A stretch of 64,000 nt of DNA, taken from the IMG/VR virus record IMGVR_UViG_3300032053_000019, positions 1 to 64,000 of that record; one strand, given 5' to 3'. Below are positions 26,114 to 34,312 of this stretch, piece after piece (within the stretch, counting starts at the first letter, position 1; each line of letters begins with the position of its first letter). Position numbers and translations under genes: made by a program. The notes under the pieces are model-generated. The model searched no databases, was not told the origin of the DNA, and saw only the letters and a list, made by a program, of their open reading frames with translations. The stretch is from a virus.

Positions 26114-26362
26114 ATGATCAATAAGTCGGAACTTTTAGCAAACATCGGAAAGAGAGCGTTTCATCTTGCCCCCAGATACTTTACCAAGTCGAACTATGAA
26201 GTCAACAAGCATGGAACTGGGATCATAAAGGCGGTCACCGATCTGGCCGGTGTACTTTATTACCGAGTTGACATTCCTACTAACCGGCCTGGGTATCGGA
26301 GTTCCTACTGGCTTCCTGAAGATACCACCATCCTTGACACCGTTGAAACCAATCTTATATAA
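26114..26362 (+). CDS. Hypothetical protein (82 aa)
   Basis: Small soluble protein with a beta-rich middle. ATG 26114 has AGGGAGA at suitable spacing; ATG 26108 overlaps the previous stop and is possible. No family recognised. Confidence 0.5.
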   Translation: MINKSELLANIGKRAFHLAPRYFTKSNYEVNKHGTGIIKAVTDLAGVLYYRVDIPTNRPGYRSSYWLPEDTTILDTVETNLI

Positions 26363-26383
26363 TATGAGCATGAGGAGATATCA

Positions 26384-26707
26384 ATGAGTAACGAACTCAG
26401 AATAGGAGATAAGGTTCTCCTACCCGGTGGAGAGGCGGGCACCGTCTATCGGATCATTAATGATCACGACCTGCCCGAACCCCTTTGTATAGTTGCCCTT
26501 TCCCAACCTCGTTCCAATGGGGTGAAGGTGGACACTGCCCTCGTCTCGGAACTGGAGTTGGTGGTGGACAAGCCGAAGATTGAGTGGGTCGTTTCCGTCT
26601 GCCCGATCTGCGGCACGACGTATCCCCACCGTTCCAATTACCAGCCCAAGACATGCTCAAAGATGGACTGCCTTCAGAAGGGTATGATCAAGGGACTTTT
26701 TAGCTAG
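26384..26707 (+). CDS. Small beta-barrel plus zinc finger protein (107 aa)
   Basis: The N-terminal half looks like a small SH3 or KOW-type barrel (IGDKVLLPGGEAGTVYRI). The C-terminal part has CPICG and, after about 16 residues, CSKMDC, a four-cysteine zinc site. A nucleic-acid-binding role is plausible. Preceded by GAGGAGATATCA. Confidence 0.55.
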   Translation: MSNELRIGDKVLLPGGEAGTVYRIINDHDLPEPLCIVALSQPRSNGVKVDTALVSELELVVDKPKIEWVVSVCPICGTTYPHRSNYQPKTCSKMDCLQKGMIKGLFS

Positions 26708-26716
26708 GAGGCAAAG

Positions 26717-26950
26717 ATGACCATCTATGAAGTCGGTTACAAAGTCACAGTTAGGCAGTTCGGAGAGTCCCGGGGAAAGTTTCATCTCTGCTTTTCCACA
26801 CTCTCAGGTGCGAAGGGGGAGGCGTATTGGATATTCAATAGCTGGTCCGGAGTAGAAGAGGTTCGTGTCTACTCAAAGAATTCTCCCAACTACCGGTACG
26901 GTATGTCAATCGTCTTCTCCCTCAGCCGAAAGGACCTGGAGAAAAGATGA
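26717..26950 (+). CDS. Hypothetical protein (77 aa)
   Basis: Small beta-rich protein. The start region AGGAGGCAAAGATGA is identical to that of the gene at 28906, and both are exactly complementary to a 15-nt segment of the helicase leader (38704-38718). No family recognised. Confidence 0.5.
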   Translation: MTIYEVGYKVTVRQFGESRGKFHLCFSTLSGAKGEAYWIFNSWSGVEEVRVYSKNSPNYRYGMSIVFSLSRKDLEKR

Positions 26951-27144
26951 AACGATTCCATCAGATCCATAACTTCACCTATGACATCGTAGACAAGTTT
27001 TTCCTTCCTTGTGATCCCAAGTGTCCGATCAATACATTAATGGGTTCCAGTCGCCTCTGGGATCATACTGGTGTCTTTGATAAAATGAACGTGGGAGAGA
27101 GGGTAGCCTTCTCCGGTACGACCCATCTTATACGAGTTTCATAA
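26947..27144 (+). CDS. Hypothetical protein (65 aa)
   Basis: Overlaps the previous stop by 4 bp (ATGA). Contains one CDPKC element. No family recognised; coupling and ribosome spacing support translation. Confidence 0.45.
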   Translation: MKRFHQIHNFTYDIVDKFFLPCDPKCPINTLMGSSRLWDHTGVFDKMNVGERVAFSGTTHLIRVS

Positions 27145-27154
27145 GGAGACGATC

Positions 27155-27415
27155 ATGGACGAGACAAAAATCACGAGAGGCAAGGACGGCAGGAAAAAGT
27201 ATACGTGGGTGGTCAAGTTGGGAGTTTCGGAAACCTGGGTCGAAGATGGCTTTGAACTGACCGACGAACGGGCTCTCGAAATGCTGTCGAAGTATATCGG
27301 CTATGCGTTCATCGGTCTTGAGCTATCTGCCCGAGTTATCGCCAGACCAAACCAGAACTTGGTTGCTAAGGCCCAGGGATACAAGTCGTTCAAGGATAAG
27401 GAATCCAAAAAGTGA
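27155..27415 (+). CDS. Hypothetical protein (86 aa)
   Basis: Small basic protein with a beta hairpin (KYTWVVKLGVSETWV) then helices. Preceded by AAGGAGACGATC. No family recognised. Confidence 0.5.
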   Translation: MDETKITRGKDGRKKYTWVVKLGVSETWVEDGFELTDERALEMLSKYIGYAFIGLELSARVIARPNQNLVAKAQGYKSFKDKESKK

Positions 27416-27442
27416 TTATGCTCAATCCATCGGAGCGAACTA

Positions 27443-27739
27443 ATGTCCTACCACAGTTATTGGTCCTATAACTCTCGCGAGGCTCACGAGCAAGGCCACC
27501 AGGATGAGTTCTATAGTCGACTAGTATCTTATGACTTTGATCGTTACTCCTCCGACGAGAGAGATCGAGCCTACTTCGAGGGTCGAGAGGACGAACGACG
27601 CGAAGAGGAGCACCGATGTGAGGAACGAGAAGAGGAACGGTGTGAGGAGAGGCGTCACCATCAGGCCATGCTTGATAAGGCACAGGAAGATGCCTACTAT
27701 GAGTCCATTCCTGAACCAGTAGAGGAGCCTGAACCATGA
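27443..27739 (+). CDS. Charged helical protein rich in Glu and Arg (98 aa)
   Basis: A 98-residue protein whose middle is a single charged helix of alternating E and R (EREEERCEERR), with a Tyr/Ser-rich start and a Pro/Glu end. It could be a DNA mimic or a scaffold. Overlaps the next gene by 4 bp. Confidence 0.5.
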   Translation: MSYHSYWSYNSREAHEQGHQDEFYSRLVSYDFDRYSSDERDRAYFEGREDERREEEHRCEEREEERCEERRHHQAMLDKAQEDAYYESIPEPVEEPEP

Positions 27740-27981
27740 TCAGAGAATATCCGACACTTACCAAACTCCGTCGTGGTGAGGTAGTTGAGTTGGGCGGTAT
27801 GCTATTCAAGAAAGACGAAGGTGATCTGAAGCCAGGCGACCTATACATCGCCGAACGTAACGGATCACCAAAGCTTCTAGAAGTGAAGCGAGTCGATCTT
27901 GATTACGGAACAGTCGTTCCTACCACTCCAGAGTATTGCTTCGACTTAGGCGAATGTATAAAGATAAAGGAGACAAAGTGA
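27736..27981 (+). CDS. Hypothetical beta-rich protein (81 aa)
   Basis: Small protein with KLRRGEVVELGG and LKPGDLYIAERNG, a small beta-barrel pattern. ATGA overlap with the previous stop. No family recognised. Confidence 0.5.
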   Translation: MIREYPTLTKLRRGEVVELGGMLFKKDEGDLKPGDLYIAERNGSPKLLEVKRVDLDYGTVVPTTPEYCFDLGECIKIKETK

Positions 27982-28157
27982 AAACTATCATGACTCAGGT
28001 CGGTGCGGCAGAGAGGAAAGTCAAGATCCTACGGGTTAGCGATCAAGAGGGGCGTGCCCGAGTGGCCTCTGGTGAGGCCATCTTTGTCCCGAAGTCAGAG
28101 TTCAAAAAGGCCCATCCTGAGAAGAAGGGGCCGGCCGAGACCAAAGGGAAAAGATGA
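27978..28157 (+). CDS. Small basic protein (59 aa)
   Basis: GTG 27978 with AAAGGAGACAAA upstream, overlapping the previous stop (GTGA). Short beta domain then a Lys/Pro-rich tail. Possibly nucleic-acid binding. No family recognised. Confidence 0.45.
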   Translation: MKTIMTQVGAAERKVKILRVSDQEGRARVASGEAIFVPKSEFKKAHPEKKGPAETKGKR

Positions 28158-28357
28158 GTTGCAAGTTCGAAAAGGTCTGTGTTGATCAGGTGCCTATGCC
28201 TTTCGGTCCAGGTACCTGTTCCATGAGGACGTCGGAGTGTGAGCATCCGGACGCGACCGACGAAGACATGGATAACTGCGGTCTCGAGTGTCGGCTCTAT
28301 GAACTTGATGAAGATGAGGATGACCCCTTGTTTGATGAACCCGAGGAGGAACCATGA
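28154..28357 (+). CDS. Small acidic cysteine-containing protein (67 aa)
   Basis: Seven cysteines in the first 46 residues and a strongly acidic tail (Glu/Asp). It may bind a metal. Overlaps both neighbours by 4 bp (ATGA). No family recognised. Confidence 0.5.
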   Translation: MSCKFEKVCVDQVPMPFGPGTCSMRTSECEHPDATDEDMDNCGLECRLYELDEDEDDPLFDEPEEEP

Positions 28358-28545
28358 TCACTCAACCGATCCTGAAAATAATCGGTGAGGACGGCAACGC
28401 CTTCGCCATCCTGGGCAAGGCTCAACGAGTTGCCAGACAGGCTGGTTGGCCTCAGGAAAAAATTGACCAGATGATGAATGAGGCCCGATCAGGTGACTAT
28501 GACCATCTCCTTCAAACGATGATGGAATACTTTGATGTTAGATAG
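28354..28545 (+). CDS. Hypothetical helical protein (63 aa)
   Basis: Small helical protein (ILGKAQRVARQAGW, IDQMMNEARSGDYDHLL) resembling small regulatory peptides of early phage operons. ATGA overlap on the 5' side. No family recognised. Confidence 0.5.
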   Translation: MITQPILKIIGEDGNAFAILGKAQRVARQAGWPQEKIDQMMNEARSGDYDHLLQTMMEYFDVR

Positions 28546-28807
28546 TGAAGTGAAGGTCGCTACCACCGATGCTTTGAAGTATACCGCCCAGGATTGTTAT
28601 GAGGCTATACAAGCAAACCCTGACAATCCGAAAGTCCCGGAATACTTCAGACTGCGAAAGGCTTGTCTAGGCGAACTGGGTCGTAGAGGGGGGCATACTG
28701 ACCTCCCAGCCCATCATGCCTCTCCTGATCCATCCGCCTCGCAAATGGGCGTAGAGCCTCCTGCTACAGTATCAGAAGGGCCTCTGTCTACCCATATAAA
28801 GCCGTAA
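28535..28807 (+). CDS. Hypothetical protein (90 aa)
   Basis: ATG 28535 lies inside the end of the previous gene. Short helical N-terminal part, then a Pro/Ser-rich low-complexity end. Last gene before promoter P2. The tail overlaps an imperfect inverted repeat (ATGGG at 28746 with CCCAT at 28793) that may end transcription. Confidence 0.45.
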   Translation: MLDSEVKVATTDALKYTAQDCYEAIQANPDNPKVPEYFRLRKACLGELGRRGGHTDLPAHHASPDPSASQMGVEPPATVSEGPLSTHIKP

Positions 28808-28839
28808 TGAAAGTTTTTACGAAAAAACGAAAATAATGC

Positions 28840-28868
28840 TTGACACTCAGAAACCTCTACTATATAAT
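28840..28868 (+). promoter_or_regulatory. Sigma70 early promoter P2
   Basis: TTGACA (28840-28845), 17-bp spacer, TATAAT (28863-28868). Shares AATAATGC before -35, CAGAAA after it and AAGATGAGAATGAAAA after -10 with P1 and P3. It drives the gene at 28906 and what follows. Confidence 0.9.
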
Positions 28869-28905
28869 AAAGATGAGAATGAAAATTGATCATAAGGAGG
28901 CAAAG

Positions 28906-29961
28906 ATGATCAACGAAGAGAAAAAAGTCGAAGGGCAGACAGTGCAACTTAGCACAGTCAAGGCAGTGGCGGTCAATGAGATCGAGCGCACCAAGTCGCC
29001 TGGTCGATTTGGCCAGAAGGACGAATGGGGCTCTGAGTTCGAAGCCAGAGTTTCCATCAAGGTCGCTAACCTGGTGCAGGAGATCAGACTCCGATGGGAG
29101 ACGGACTTCAGCCAGCAAAGCGACAAGACTCTGATCAGTGGGCATGAACGCCCCAGGAAGGTTGTGATCAAGGGCGACGAAGGCCTCGTGAAGAATGCCG
29201 AGGCGTTCGGAATCTTGATCGACTGGTCCGATCTTTTCAATGCCTACCTCATCTTGGTGAACAAGTGGTTCGATGCAGATGAGATGGCGGCGAAGGTTGC
29301 CCGGGCGAAGGCGTTTGACTCCTCGTGGGTTCAGACGATGCTCCCCGCGTTCCAGGCCGTGAAGATCGAAGGCGTCAGTGTCGTGATCAGCATGACCAAG
29401 GATGAGTTCGTGAATACCAAGGAGCGGTATCGTGGCCTCGGCATCAAGGTCACCTACGGCAACCAGTCCATGCTGATCGAGAAGGACAACAAGGGCTTTA
29501 GCACGGACATCGACTGCAAGTGCTATCGTGCGTCGAAGCCGGAGACGTTCCTCAAGAAGCTAAAAGAGGTCGTCGATGGTAACCTCCGGCATAAGACGCA
29601 GGAGAAGGAGTTGAAGGATCAACAGGCAACCCGCCTCAAGATCCTGCAGGCCCGCTTCGCACCGGCCGAGGTCAAGGAGACCTGGAGCAAAGACTATCAC
29701 AATACCTTCAGCCTTCAGCTCCCGGGCTCGTATAACTTCCTCAAGTTCCGTTACTGGGGTCCGGACAAGCAAGACAGCATCGTCCGGGAAGGATTCGCTC
29801 TGGACGGGCAGTCGGATGTCTCCTTGACCTTCGATGAGTTCAGCGCCATCCTTAACACCTTCGTCGGCGCCGCACTGAGGGAAGTGGCCGAGGAGAAGAA
29901 AAGCAAGGCGGAGCGGTTGGCCGAGAGTCAGGTTGCTCAGGCCGTTACCGAAAGCAAGTAA
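28906..29961 (+). CDS. Abundant early protein of unknown function (351 aa)
   Basis: First gene after P2. ATG 28906 has a perfect AAGGAGG site. A 351-residue alpha/beta protein, lysine- and glutamate-rich at both ends; codons are more GC-ending than neighbours, as in highly expressed genes. No enzyme motif or domain recognised. Strong promoter, strong ribosome site and codon use together suggest it is made in quantity early in infection. Confidence 0.6.
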   Translation: MINEEKKVEGQTVQLSTVKAVAVNEIERTKSPGRFGQKDEWGSEFEARVSIKVANLVQEIRLRWETDFSQQSDKTLISGHERPRKVVIKGDEGLVKNAEAFGILIDWSDLFNAYLILVNKWFDADEMAAKVARAKAFDSSWVQTMLPAFQAVKIEGVSVVISMTKDEFVNTKERYRGLGIKVTYGNQSMLIEKDNKGFSTDIDCKCYRASKPETFLKKLKEVVDGNLRHKTQEKELKDQQATRLKILQARFAPAEVKETWSKDYHNTFSLQLPGSYNFLKFRYWGPDKQDSIVREGFALDGQSDVSLTFDEFSAILNTFVGAALREVAEEKKSKAERLAESQVAQAVTESK

Positions 29962-29962
29962 C

Positions 29963-30199
29963 ATGACCACAAAAAAGCTTCTCGTGGATTTAGATGGTGC
30001 CGGCGGTTATACCTATGATGTAGCCTCCGAGATCGCCGATCGGATACTTACGGAGGTGGGTGGTAGACCTGCCGAGGGGGAAGAGGGGGTCGGGGTAGTG
30101 GTGGAGGTAGATGAGGAGATTGAGCAAGAGGTTCGTTCGGCGATCTCTTCAATCCTTCATTCTTACAAAGTCAGAACTAAAGTTAGGAGGATCTCATGA
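29963..30199 (+). CDS. Hypothetical protein (78 aa)
   Basis: Starts at ATG 29963 just after the previous stop. Contains a Gly/Glu/Val-rich middle and helical end. ATGA overlap with the next gene. No family recognised. Confidence 0.45.
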   Translation: MTTKKLLVDLDGAGGYTYDVASEIADRILTEVGGRPAEGEEGVGVVVEVDEEIEQEVRSAISSILHSYKVRTKVRRIS

Positions 30200-30393
30200 G
30201 GACCTACTTCCTGTTCTACGTGCAGAAACAGAACGGTAACATCCGTCCTCAGATGGTTGACTGCGCCGAGACCACGAAGGCCGGACTTAGCGACTATCTT
30301 GAGCCAGGCGACACCATCGCAGAGGACCTGGGCACGATCAAAGTCGAAGGCAACAACGAGGGCATGCTAGGGACCTCGATGGTAGGAGACTGA
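30196..30393 (+). CDS. Hypothetical protein (65 aa)
   Basis: Small acidic protein with a beta start (RTYFLFYVQKQNG). AGGAGGATCTC upstream. No family recognised. Confidence 0.45.
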   Translation: MRTYFLFYVQKQNGNIRPQMVDCAETTKAGLSDYLEPGDTIAEDLGTIKVEGNNEGMLGTSMVGD

Positions 30394-30395
30394 CC

Positions 30396-30581
30396 ATGAA
30401 CGAACTCATCAAGGCGGTCGAGATGCTCGGTGCTAAGGTCTTCAAGATGGAGTTCCCGTGCGGTGAGGGCCCGCAGTTCCGTGATCCGCAGTGCCAAGGA
30501 TGCCTGGACTTTTCCCAGTGCAAGGAACTCGTTGATCAGCAGAGGGACTTTGCCGATCTGATCAGCAAAGCGAAAGGATAA
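30396..30581 (+). CDS. Small cysteine-containing protein (61 aa)
   Basis: Four cysteines (CGEG, then CQGC and C about 6 later) suggest a small metal site. 2 bp after the previous gene. No family recognised. Confidence 0.45.
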   Translation: MNELIKAVEMLGAKVFKMEFPCGEGPQFRDPQCQGCLDFSQCKELVDQQRDFADLISKAKG

Positions 30582-30586
30582 CAATC

Positions 30587-30883
30587 ATGGACCCCATCAA
30601 CGACCTCATCTATGATGCCTCACTCAAGGAGGCATTCGTCAAGCAGTATCCGACGGCAAAGGTCGGAGACGACTTTGACGAAGTGCACGGGGCAAGGTTT
30701 ACAATAACTTTGCCTTCCGAGGTTACCCAACTCGAGTATTACAAGTTCCTGTTCTTAACTCCCGGAGCCTCTGGGTCGTCTCTTCATCTTGGTCTGGCTT
30801 TCGGTCTGAAGAAGAGGGAGGATGTTGAGATCATTAAGCAGGCCTTTGCCGAAGCGAAGGTCACTTTAAGGAAGGCGTCATGA
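30587..30883 (+). CDS. Hypothetical protein (98 aa)
   Basis: Small alpha/beta protein (ARFTITLPSEVTQLEYYKFL). ATGA-type overlap with the next gene. No family recognised. Confidence 0.45.
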   Translation: MDPINDLIYDASLKEAFVKQYPTAKVGDDFDEVHGARFTITLPSEVTQLEYYKFLFLTPGASGSSLHLGLAFGLKKREDVEIIKQAFAEAKVTLRKAS

Positions 30884-31323
30884 TCATTGGTTTCACTGGA
30901 ACTCGCCAAGGCTTGAGTGCCTGGCAACGAATCCTACTTTTTAGTGAACTCAGGGCATATGCACGAGCGGACTTTGAGATCACCACTGGGTTCACTGCGG
31001 TGGGTGCTACTCCAGAGTTTCACCATGGTGGGTGTGTAGGTGCCGATGCTGAGGCACACCAGATGGCCAGGACCCTTGGTTATAGGATCGTGGTGCACTG
31101 GCCTGAGAACCGAAAGCATGAGGCCAACTTATCAGGCCCCTTTGTGTCGGCGGGACGCAAGCCCTACCTGATTCGTAATGAAGATATAGTTAAGGCTTGT
31201 GATCTATTGATCGCAACTCCTCTTACTGATAAGGAGCAGTTGAGATCAGGCACCTGGTCGACCATTCGTATGGCTCGTCGCCTTGGTAAAAGATGCTTGA
31301 TCATCAATAGGAATCAGTCATGA
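30880..31323 (+). CDS. SLOG-like Rossmann protein
   Basis: A 147-residue Rossmann-like protein. IIGFTGTRQG at the start and HHGGCVGADAEAH in the middle are the nucleotide-binding loop pattern of SLOG-superfamily proteins (DprA, LOG, YspA types), which bind nucleotides or DNA. C-terminal ACDLLIATP and SGTWSTIRMAR fit the same fold. It may sense or process a nucleotide; exact role unknown. Confidence 0.65.
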   Translation: MIIGFTGTRQGLSAWQRILLFSELRAYARADFEITTGFTAVGATPEFHHGGCVGADAEAHQMARTLGYRIVVHWPENRKHEANLSGPFVSAGRKPYLIRNEDIVKACDLLIATPLTDKEQLRSGTWSTIRMARRLGKRCLIINRNQS

Positions 31324-32168
31324 ATTTTTCAGAGATGGATAGCAAGGAGAGGAAAGAAAAACTTCAGGAGAAGTTAACAGAACTCTCCTCACAATTGATC
31401 CTCAATCCTAAAAAGATTAAGGAACTATCCCAGCGGTGGCAGGCGGGATTCCATCGGTACTCGTGGAATAATATCATTCTTATTTGGATGCAGAAACCTA
31501 GCGCAACTTTGTGTGCTGGTTTTAAGACATGGCGCACTCATAAACGTTACGTCCGAAAAGGTGAGCATGCGATTTGGATCTTAGGCCCCTATATTAAAAC
31601 GGGAGAGTTCAAGACTCGCAATCCCATCACTGGTCAGACCACGATGGAAGAGGATACTCGTATCGTCGGATACTTCCCGGTGGCAACCTTTGATGTTTCC
31701 CAAACGGATGGTGAACCTCTGGACATCGGGGCGAACAAAGCCAAGTTTGTTGGTGAGTCACTTACACTTCAAGAGATCGCCTCCAAGTTTCCTGAGTTCC
31801 CTATGACGATCGTCGAGAGGCGAGAAGATGGTCGTGCATACGAGAACACGATCGAGGTCGCTAGGCGAGCGAATCCGGTTCAGATGATCTTCACCTACCT
31901 GCATGAGTTGGCACATATCCTCCTTGAGCACACGGATAAGGCTAAGGCATCCAAGATCCCACATGACATAGCCGAACTCGAGGCGGAGGCGACTGCGTAT
32001 GTGGTGGGCTCCTGCTTCGGCATTGAGTCAGAGGATGCAGTCCATTACATCATGAGTTGGAACGGTAACAAGGAAAAGTTGGCGAACTCTGCGTTCGCTG
32101 TTTTCAAGACCGCCGACAAGATCCTTAGACGGTTCACTAAAAAGAAAGAGGAGGAAGAAAGTGAGTGA
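31320..32168 (+). CDS. ardC: ArdC-like antirestriction protein
   Basis: A 282-residue ArdC-family protein. The N-terminal single-strand DNA-binding domain is seen in SWNNIILIWMQ, GFKTWRTHKRYVRKGE and IWILGP (49-90). The C-terminal metalloprotease-like domain has HELAH at 195-199 and a following ELEAEATAYVV helix as third ligand. ArdC proteins protect entering DNA from type I and II restriction. In an early phage operon this fits defence evasion. Overlaps both neighbours. Confidence 0.8.
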   Translation: MNFSEMDSKERKEKLQEKLTELSSQLILNPKKIKELSQRWQAGFHRYSWNNIILIWMQKPSATLCAGFKTWRTHKRYVRKGEHAIWILGPYIKTGEFKTRNPITGQTTMEEDTRIVGYFPVATFDVSQTDGEPLDIGANKAKFVGESLTLQEIASKFPEFPMTIVERREDGRAYENTIEVARRANPVQMIFTYLHELAHILLEHTDKAKASKIPHDIAELEAEATAYVVGSCFGIESEDAVHYIMSWNGNKEKLANSAFAVFKTADKILRRFTKKKEEEESE

Positions 32169-32358
32169 CGAAGGCATCAAGATTTTTGCTTCGGTCCTTA
32201 CCATCGCCCAGCAGGCTAGATATGAATTGATCAAGATGGGAACGGAAGATCCCATTGACAAGGAAGATATCCGACTGGGTCATCTCCTCGACGAGATGAA
32301 GGATTCGATCAAGGAGAAGTTTTACAAGATCACACTCGAGAGGAGTCACCATGGATAG
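32161..32358 (+). CDS. Hypothetical helical protein (65 aa)
   Basis: GTG start inside the end of the ArdC gene with GAGGAGGAAGAAA upstream. Entirely helical, acidic/basic mixed. No family recognised. Confidence 0.45.
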   Translation: MSDEGIKIFASVLTIAQQARYELIKMGTEDPIDKEDIRLGHLLDEMKDSIKEKFYKITLERSHHG

Positions 32359-32998
32359 GTTCACCGGTGCTATGAGCAAGATTATTCCTACGGGGACGAA
32401 GGGTGACTGGGTGATCAATCACTTCACCATGACCAAGGAGGAGGTTGAGCATGCGAAGATAATGGGAGCCATGCGACCCGGTGGTTGGGGAGAGGTTTGT
32501 GATCTCGAGCCAGGAAACTACTGCCGCCTGGTTTGGAAGGGCTACGAGTGTGTCATGTCAGATACGCCCATGGAACTACGTACTCAAGCCTCTCCAGTGA
32601 GGTATGCGACCGGGGACTGCCTGATTGGTGGCCTTGGTCTGGGTATCTTCATTCTTCAACTACAGGATAAGTCAGAGGTCAATAGCATACTGGTGCTAGA
32701 GAAAGAACAGGACGTTATTGATCTAGTAGCTACTCATCTCCCACTCACCTCTAAGGTGACGATAATCAAGGGGGACATCTTCGACAAGAAAGCCATTGAT
32801 CGGGCACGGCGCTTCGACTTCATCTACTTCGACATCTGGGCGAATGTCTGCAGTGACAATGCCTATGAGGTCGGGCGGCTGAAGCGGAGTTACCGGCCCT
32901 TACTTCGCAAAGACAATCCAGCGTCCTGGATCGGTGCCTGGCGTGAAGATGACTTCGCCTACCAGCGGCGCCAGGATCGAAGCCGGAGCTGGTACTAA
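32351..32998 (+). CDS. SAM-dependent methyltransferase-like protein
   Basis: A 215-residue Rossmann protein of spermidine-synthase-like or small methyltransferase type. ATGDCLIGGLGLGIFILQL gives motif I (GGLGLG), VLEKEQDVIDL the acidic end of strand 2, IIKGDIFD motif III, and FIYFDIWAN motif IV. The C-terminus is short and Arg-rich. Substrate unknown; methylation of DNA, protein or small molecule are all possible. Confidence 0.65.
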   Translation: MDRFTGAMSKIIPTGTKGDWVINHFTMTKEEVEHAKIMGAMRPGGWGEVCDLEPGNYCRLVWKGYECVMSDTPMELRTQASPVRYATGDCLIGGLGLGIFILQLQDKSEVNSILVLEKEQDVIDLVATHLPLTSKVTIIKGDIFDKKAIDRARRFDFIYFDIWANVCSDNAYEVGRLKRSYRPLLRKDNPASWIGAWREDDFAYQRRQDRSRSWY

Positions 32999-33007
32999 GG
33001 AGCACAG

Positions 33008-33472
33008 ATGAAACGAATCAAGTATCGTATCTTCGCCGCAGGTAGGTTCAGTTACTGGGGGTTTACCTACCTACCAGTGGACTCACCGTTCCTGTCCTTC
33101 GCCTCGGTCGCCTCACATGGTGGTGAGCCTCTCACGATGGAAGAAGCGCAGGAGCGCAGTGAGAGGTTCCTATTCCTGGACAAGAACGGCACCGAGGTCT
33201 ACGAGGGAGACATCGTTGAAAAGATCCGACCGAACGGGCTCTGGTGTGTCTACGAGAAGTGGCGTGGAGTAGTTGCCTTTCGTCATGGTGAGCACCTTCT
33301 CCGTGCCTTCTACATTGAGTGGGCTACAAAGGAGGGGGAGAAGAATAAGGGGGAGACTAATCTTGATCTTAACCTTGATCAGGAGTCAATCTACACCTAT
33401 GAAGTCATAGGCAACATTCACGAAAACTCAGAAATGATGAAGGAGGCAATTGATCATGGTTGGACTTATTAA
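33008..33472 (+). CDS. YopX-family protein
   Basis: A 154-residue protein with the YopX-family layout: FLDKNGTEVYEGDIVEK in the middle and YEVIGNIHENSEMM near the end. YopX proteins are widespread in phages and prophages; function unknown. AAGGAGCACAG upstream. Confidence 0.75.
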   Translation: MKRIKYRIFAAGRFSYWGFTYLPVDSPFLSFASVASHGGEPLTMEEAQERSERFLFLDKNGTEVYEGDIVEKIRPNGLWCVYEKWRGVVAFRHGEHLLRAFYIEWATKEGEKNKGETNLDLNLDQESIYTYEVIGNIHENSEMMKEAIDHGWTY

Positions 33473-33755
33473 GATCATCTGCCTACTCATCTTTCTCCTA
33501 GGGAGTCTTGGTGACTCAATCAGTACCTACATCTGTGCAAAACGTTTTGGCATTCAGGGAGAACGTAATCCCATCATCCGAGGCTTGATGGACACGATAG
33601 GAATACTGCCTTCAATGATCATCAAGTTCCTCCTACTCGGCATCCTTGGAGTAGCAGTCTACACAAAACCTTTCGCGTGGGTTAACCTTCTACTTGGGGT
33701 GGCCTACATGATCGCGACAGTCCACAATCTTCATCAGGTAAAGGAGAAAACATGA
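33456..33755 (+). CDS. Small membrane protein, DUF5658-like (99 aa)
   Basis: Three hydrophobic helices (about 3-20, 45-63, 70-88) with an ERNPII motif between the first two, the general pattern of DUF5658 membrane proteins. ATG 33456 has AAGGAGGC upstream and lies inside the end of the YopX gene. Confidence 0.55.
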   Translation: MVGLIKIICLLIFLLGSLGDSISTYICAKRFGIQGERNPIIRGLMDTIGILPSMIIKFLLLGILGVAVYTKPFAWVNLLLGVAYMIATVHNLHQVKEKT

Positions 33756-34102
33756 AAACACAAAACGAGGCCCTAGTGGCAGGCAAAAAACTCGTCAAGA
33801 TTCTTGGCCCCGGTTGGGGTTATCGAGTCTGGGAAAATCTCGGCTGGTGGTTTGAGGCCAGGTACGGAAAAGGAGAACTCTCCGTCCATGAGAGTGAGGG
33901 AAAATTTTACTGCATGCTTAGCGAAATTCCTGGAGTTGGGAACCCAGGATGGTATTGCGATAAATCTTTCAGAGACCCAAGGAAGGCCGTCCGAGAGACC
34001 GTGCGCGTAGCCAGGGAAAGACTCGAAAAGAAAATCGAACTTGTTCGTATCGCCCAAAAGGGCATGTATGCCCTGACCATCACGAAAAAGGATAAGGAAT
34101 AA
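33752..34102 (+). CDS. Hypothetical protein (116 aa)
   Basis: Small alpha/beta protein rich in Trp and Gly in its first half (GPGWGYRVWENLGWWFEA), helical at the end. ATGA overlap with the previous stop. No family recognised. Confidence 0.5.
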   Translation: MKTQNEALVAGKKLVKILGPGWGYRVWENLGWWFEARYGKGELSVHESEGKFYCMLSEIPGVGNPGWYCDKSFRDPRKAVRETVRVARERLEKKIELVRIAQKGMYALTITKKDKE

Positions 34103-34312
34103 ATGGCTACCAAGTACCGTAGAAAAAGGATGTGGGCGGTTCGTAATCCTTATAATAGGATCCTTGTTATTGCTCCAGACTCCACTCGTGCATGGTGGCA
34201 TGCCGCTGAGGAGACTGGCTACTTTGGTCGATGCAATTATATAGACGTAATGAAGCGGGATGGATTCAAACTCACCGCAATTTATATTCGAGTTAAGGAG
34301 AAAAGAATATGA
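34103..34312 (+). CDS. Hypothetical protein (69 aa)
   Basis: Small basic protein starting directly after the previous stop and overlapping the next start (ATGA). No family recognised. Confidence 0.45.
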   Translation: MATKYRRKRMWAVRNPYNRILVIAPDSTRAWWHAAEETGYFGRCNYIDVMKRDGFKLTAIYIRVKEKRI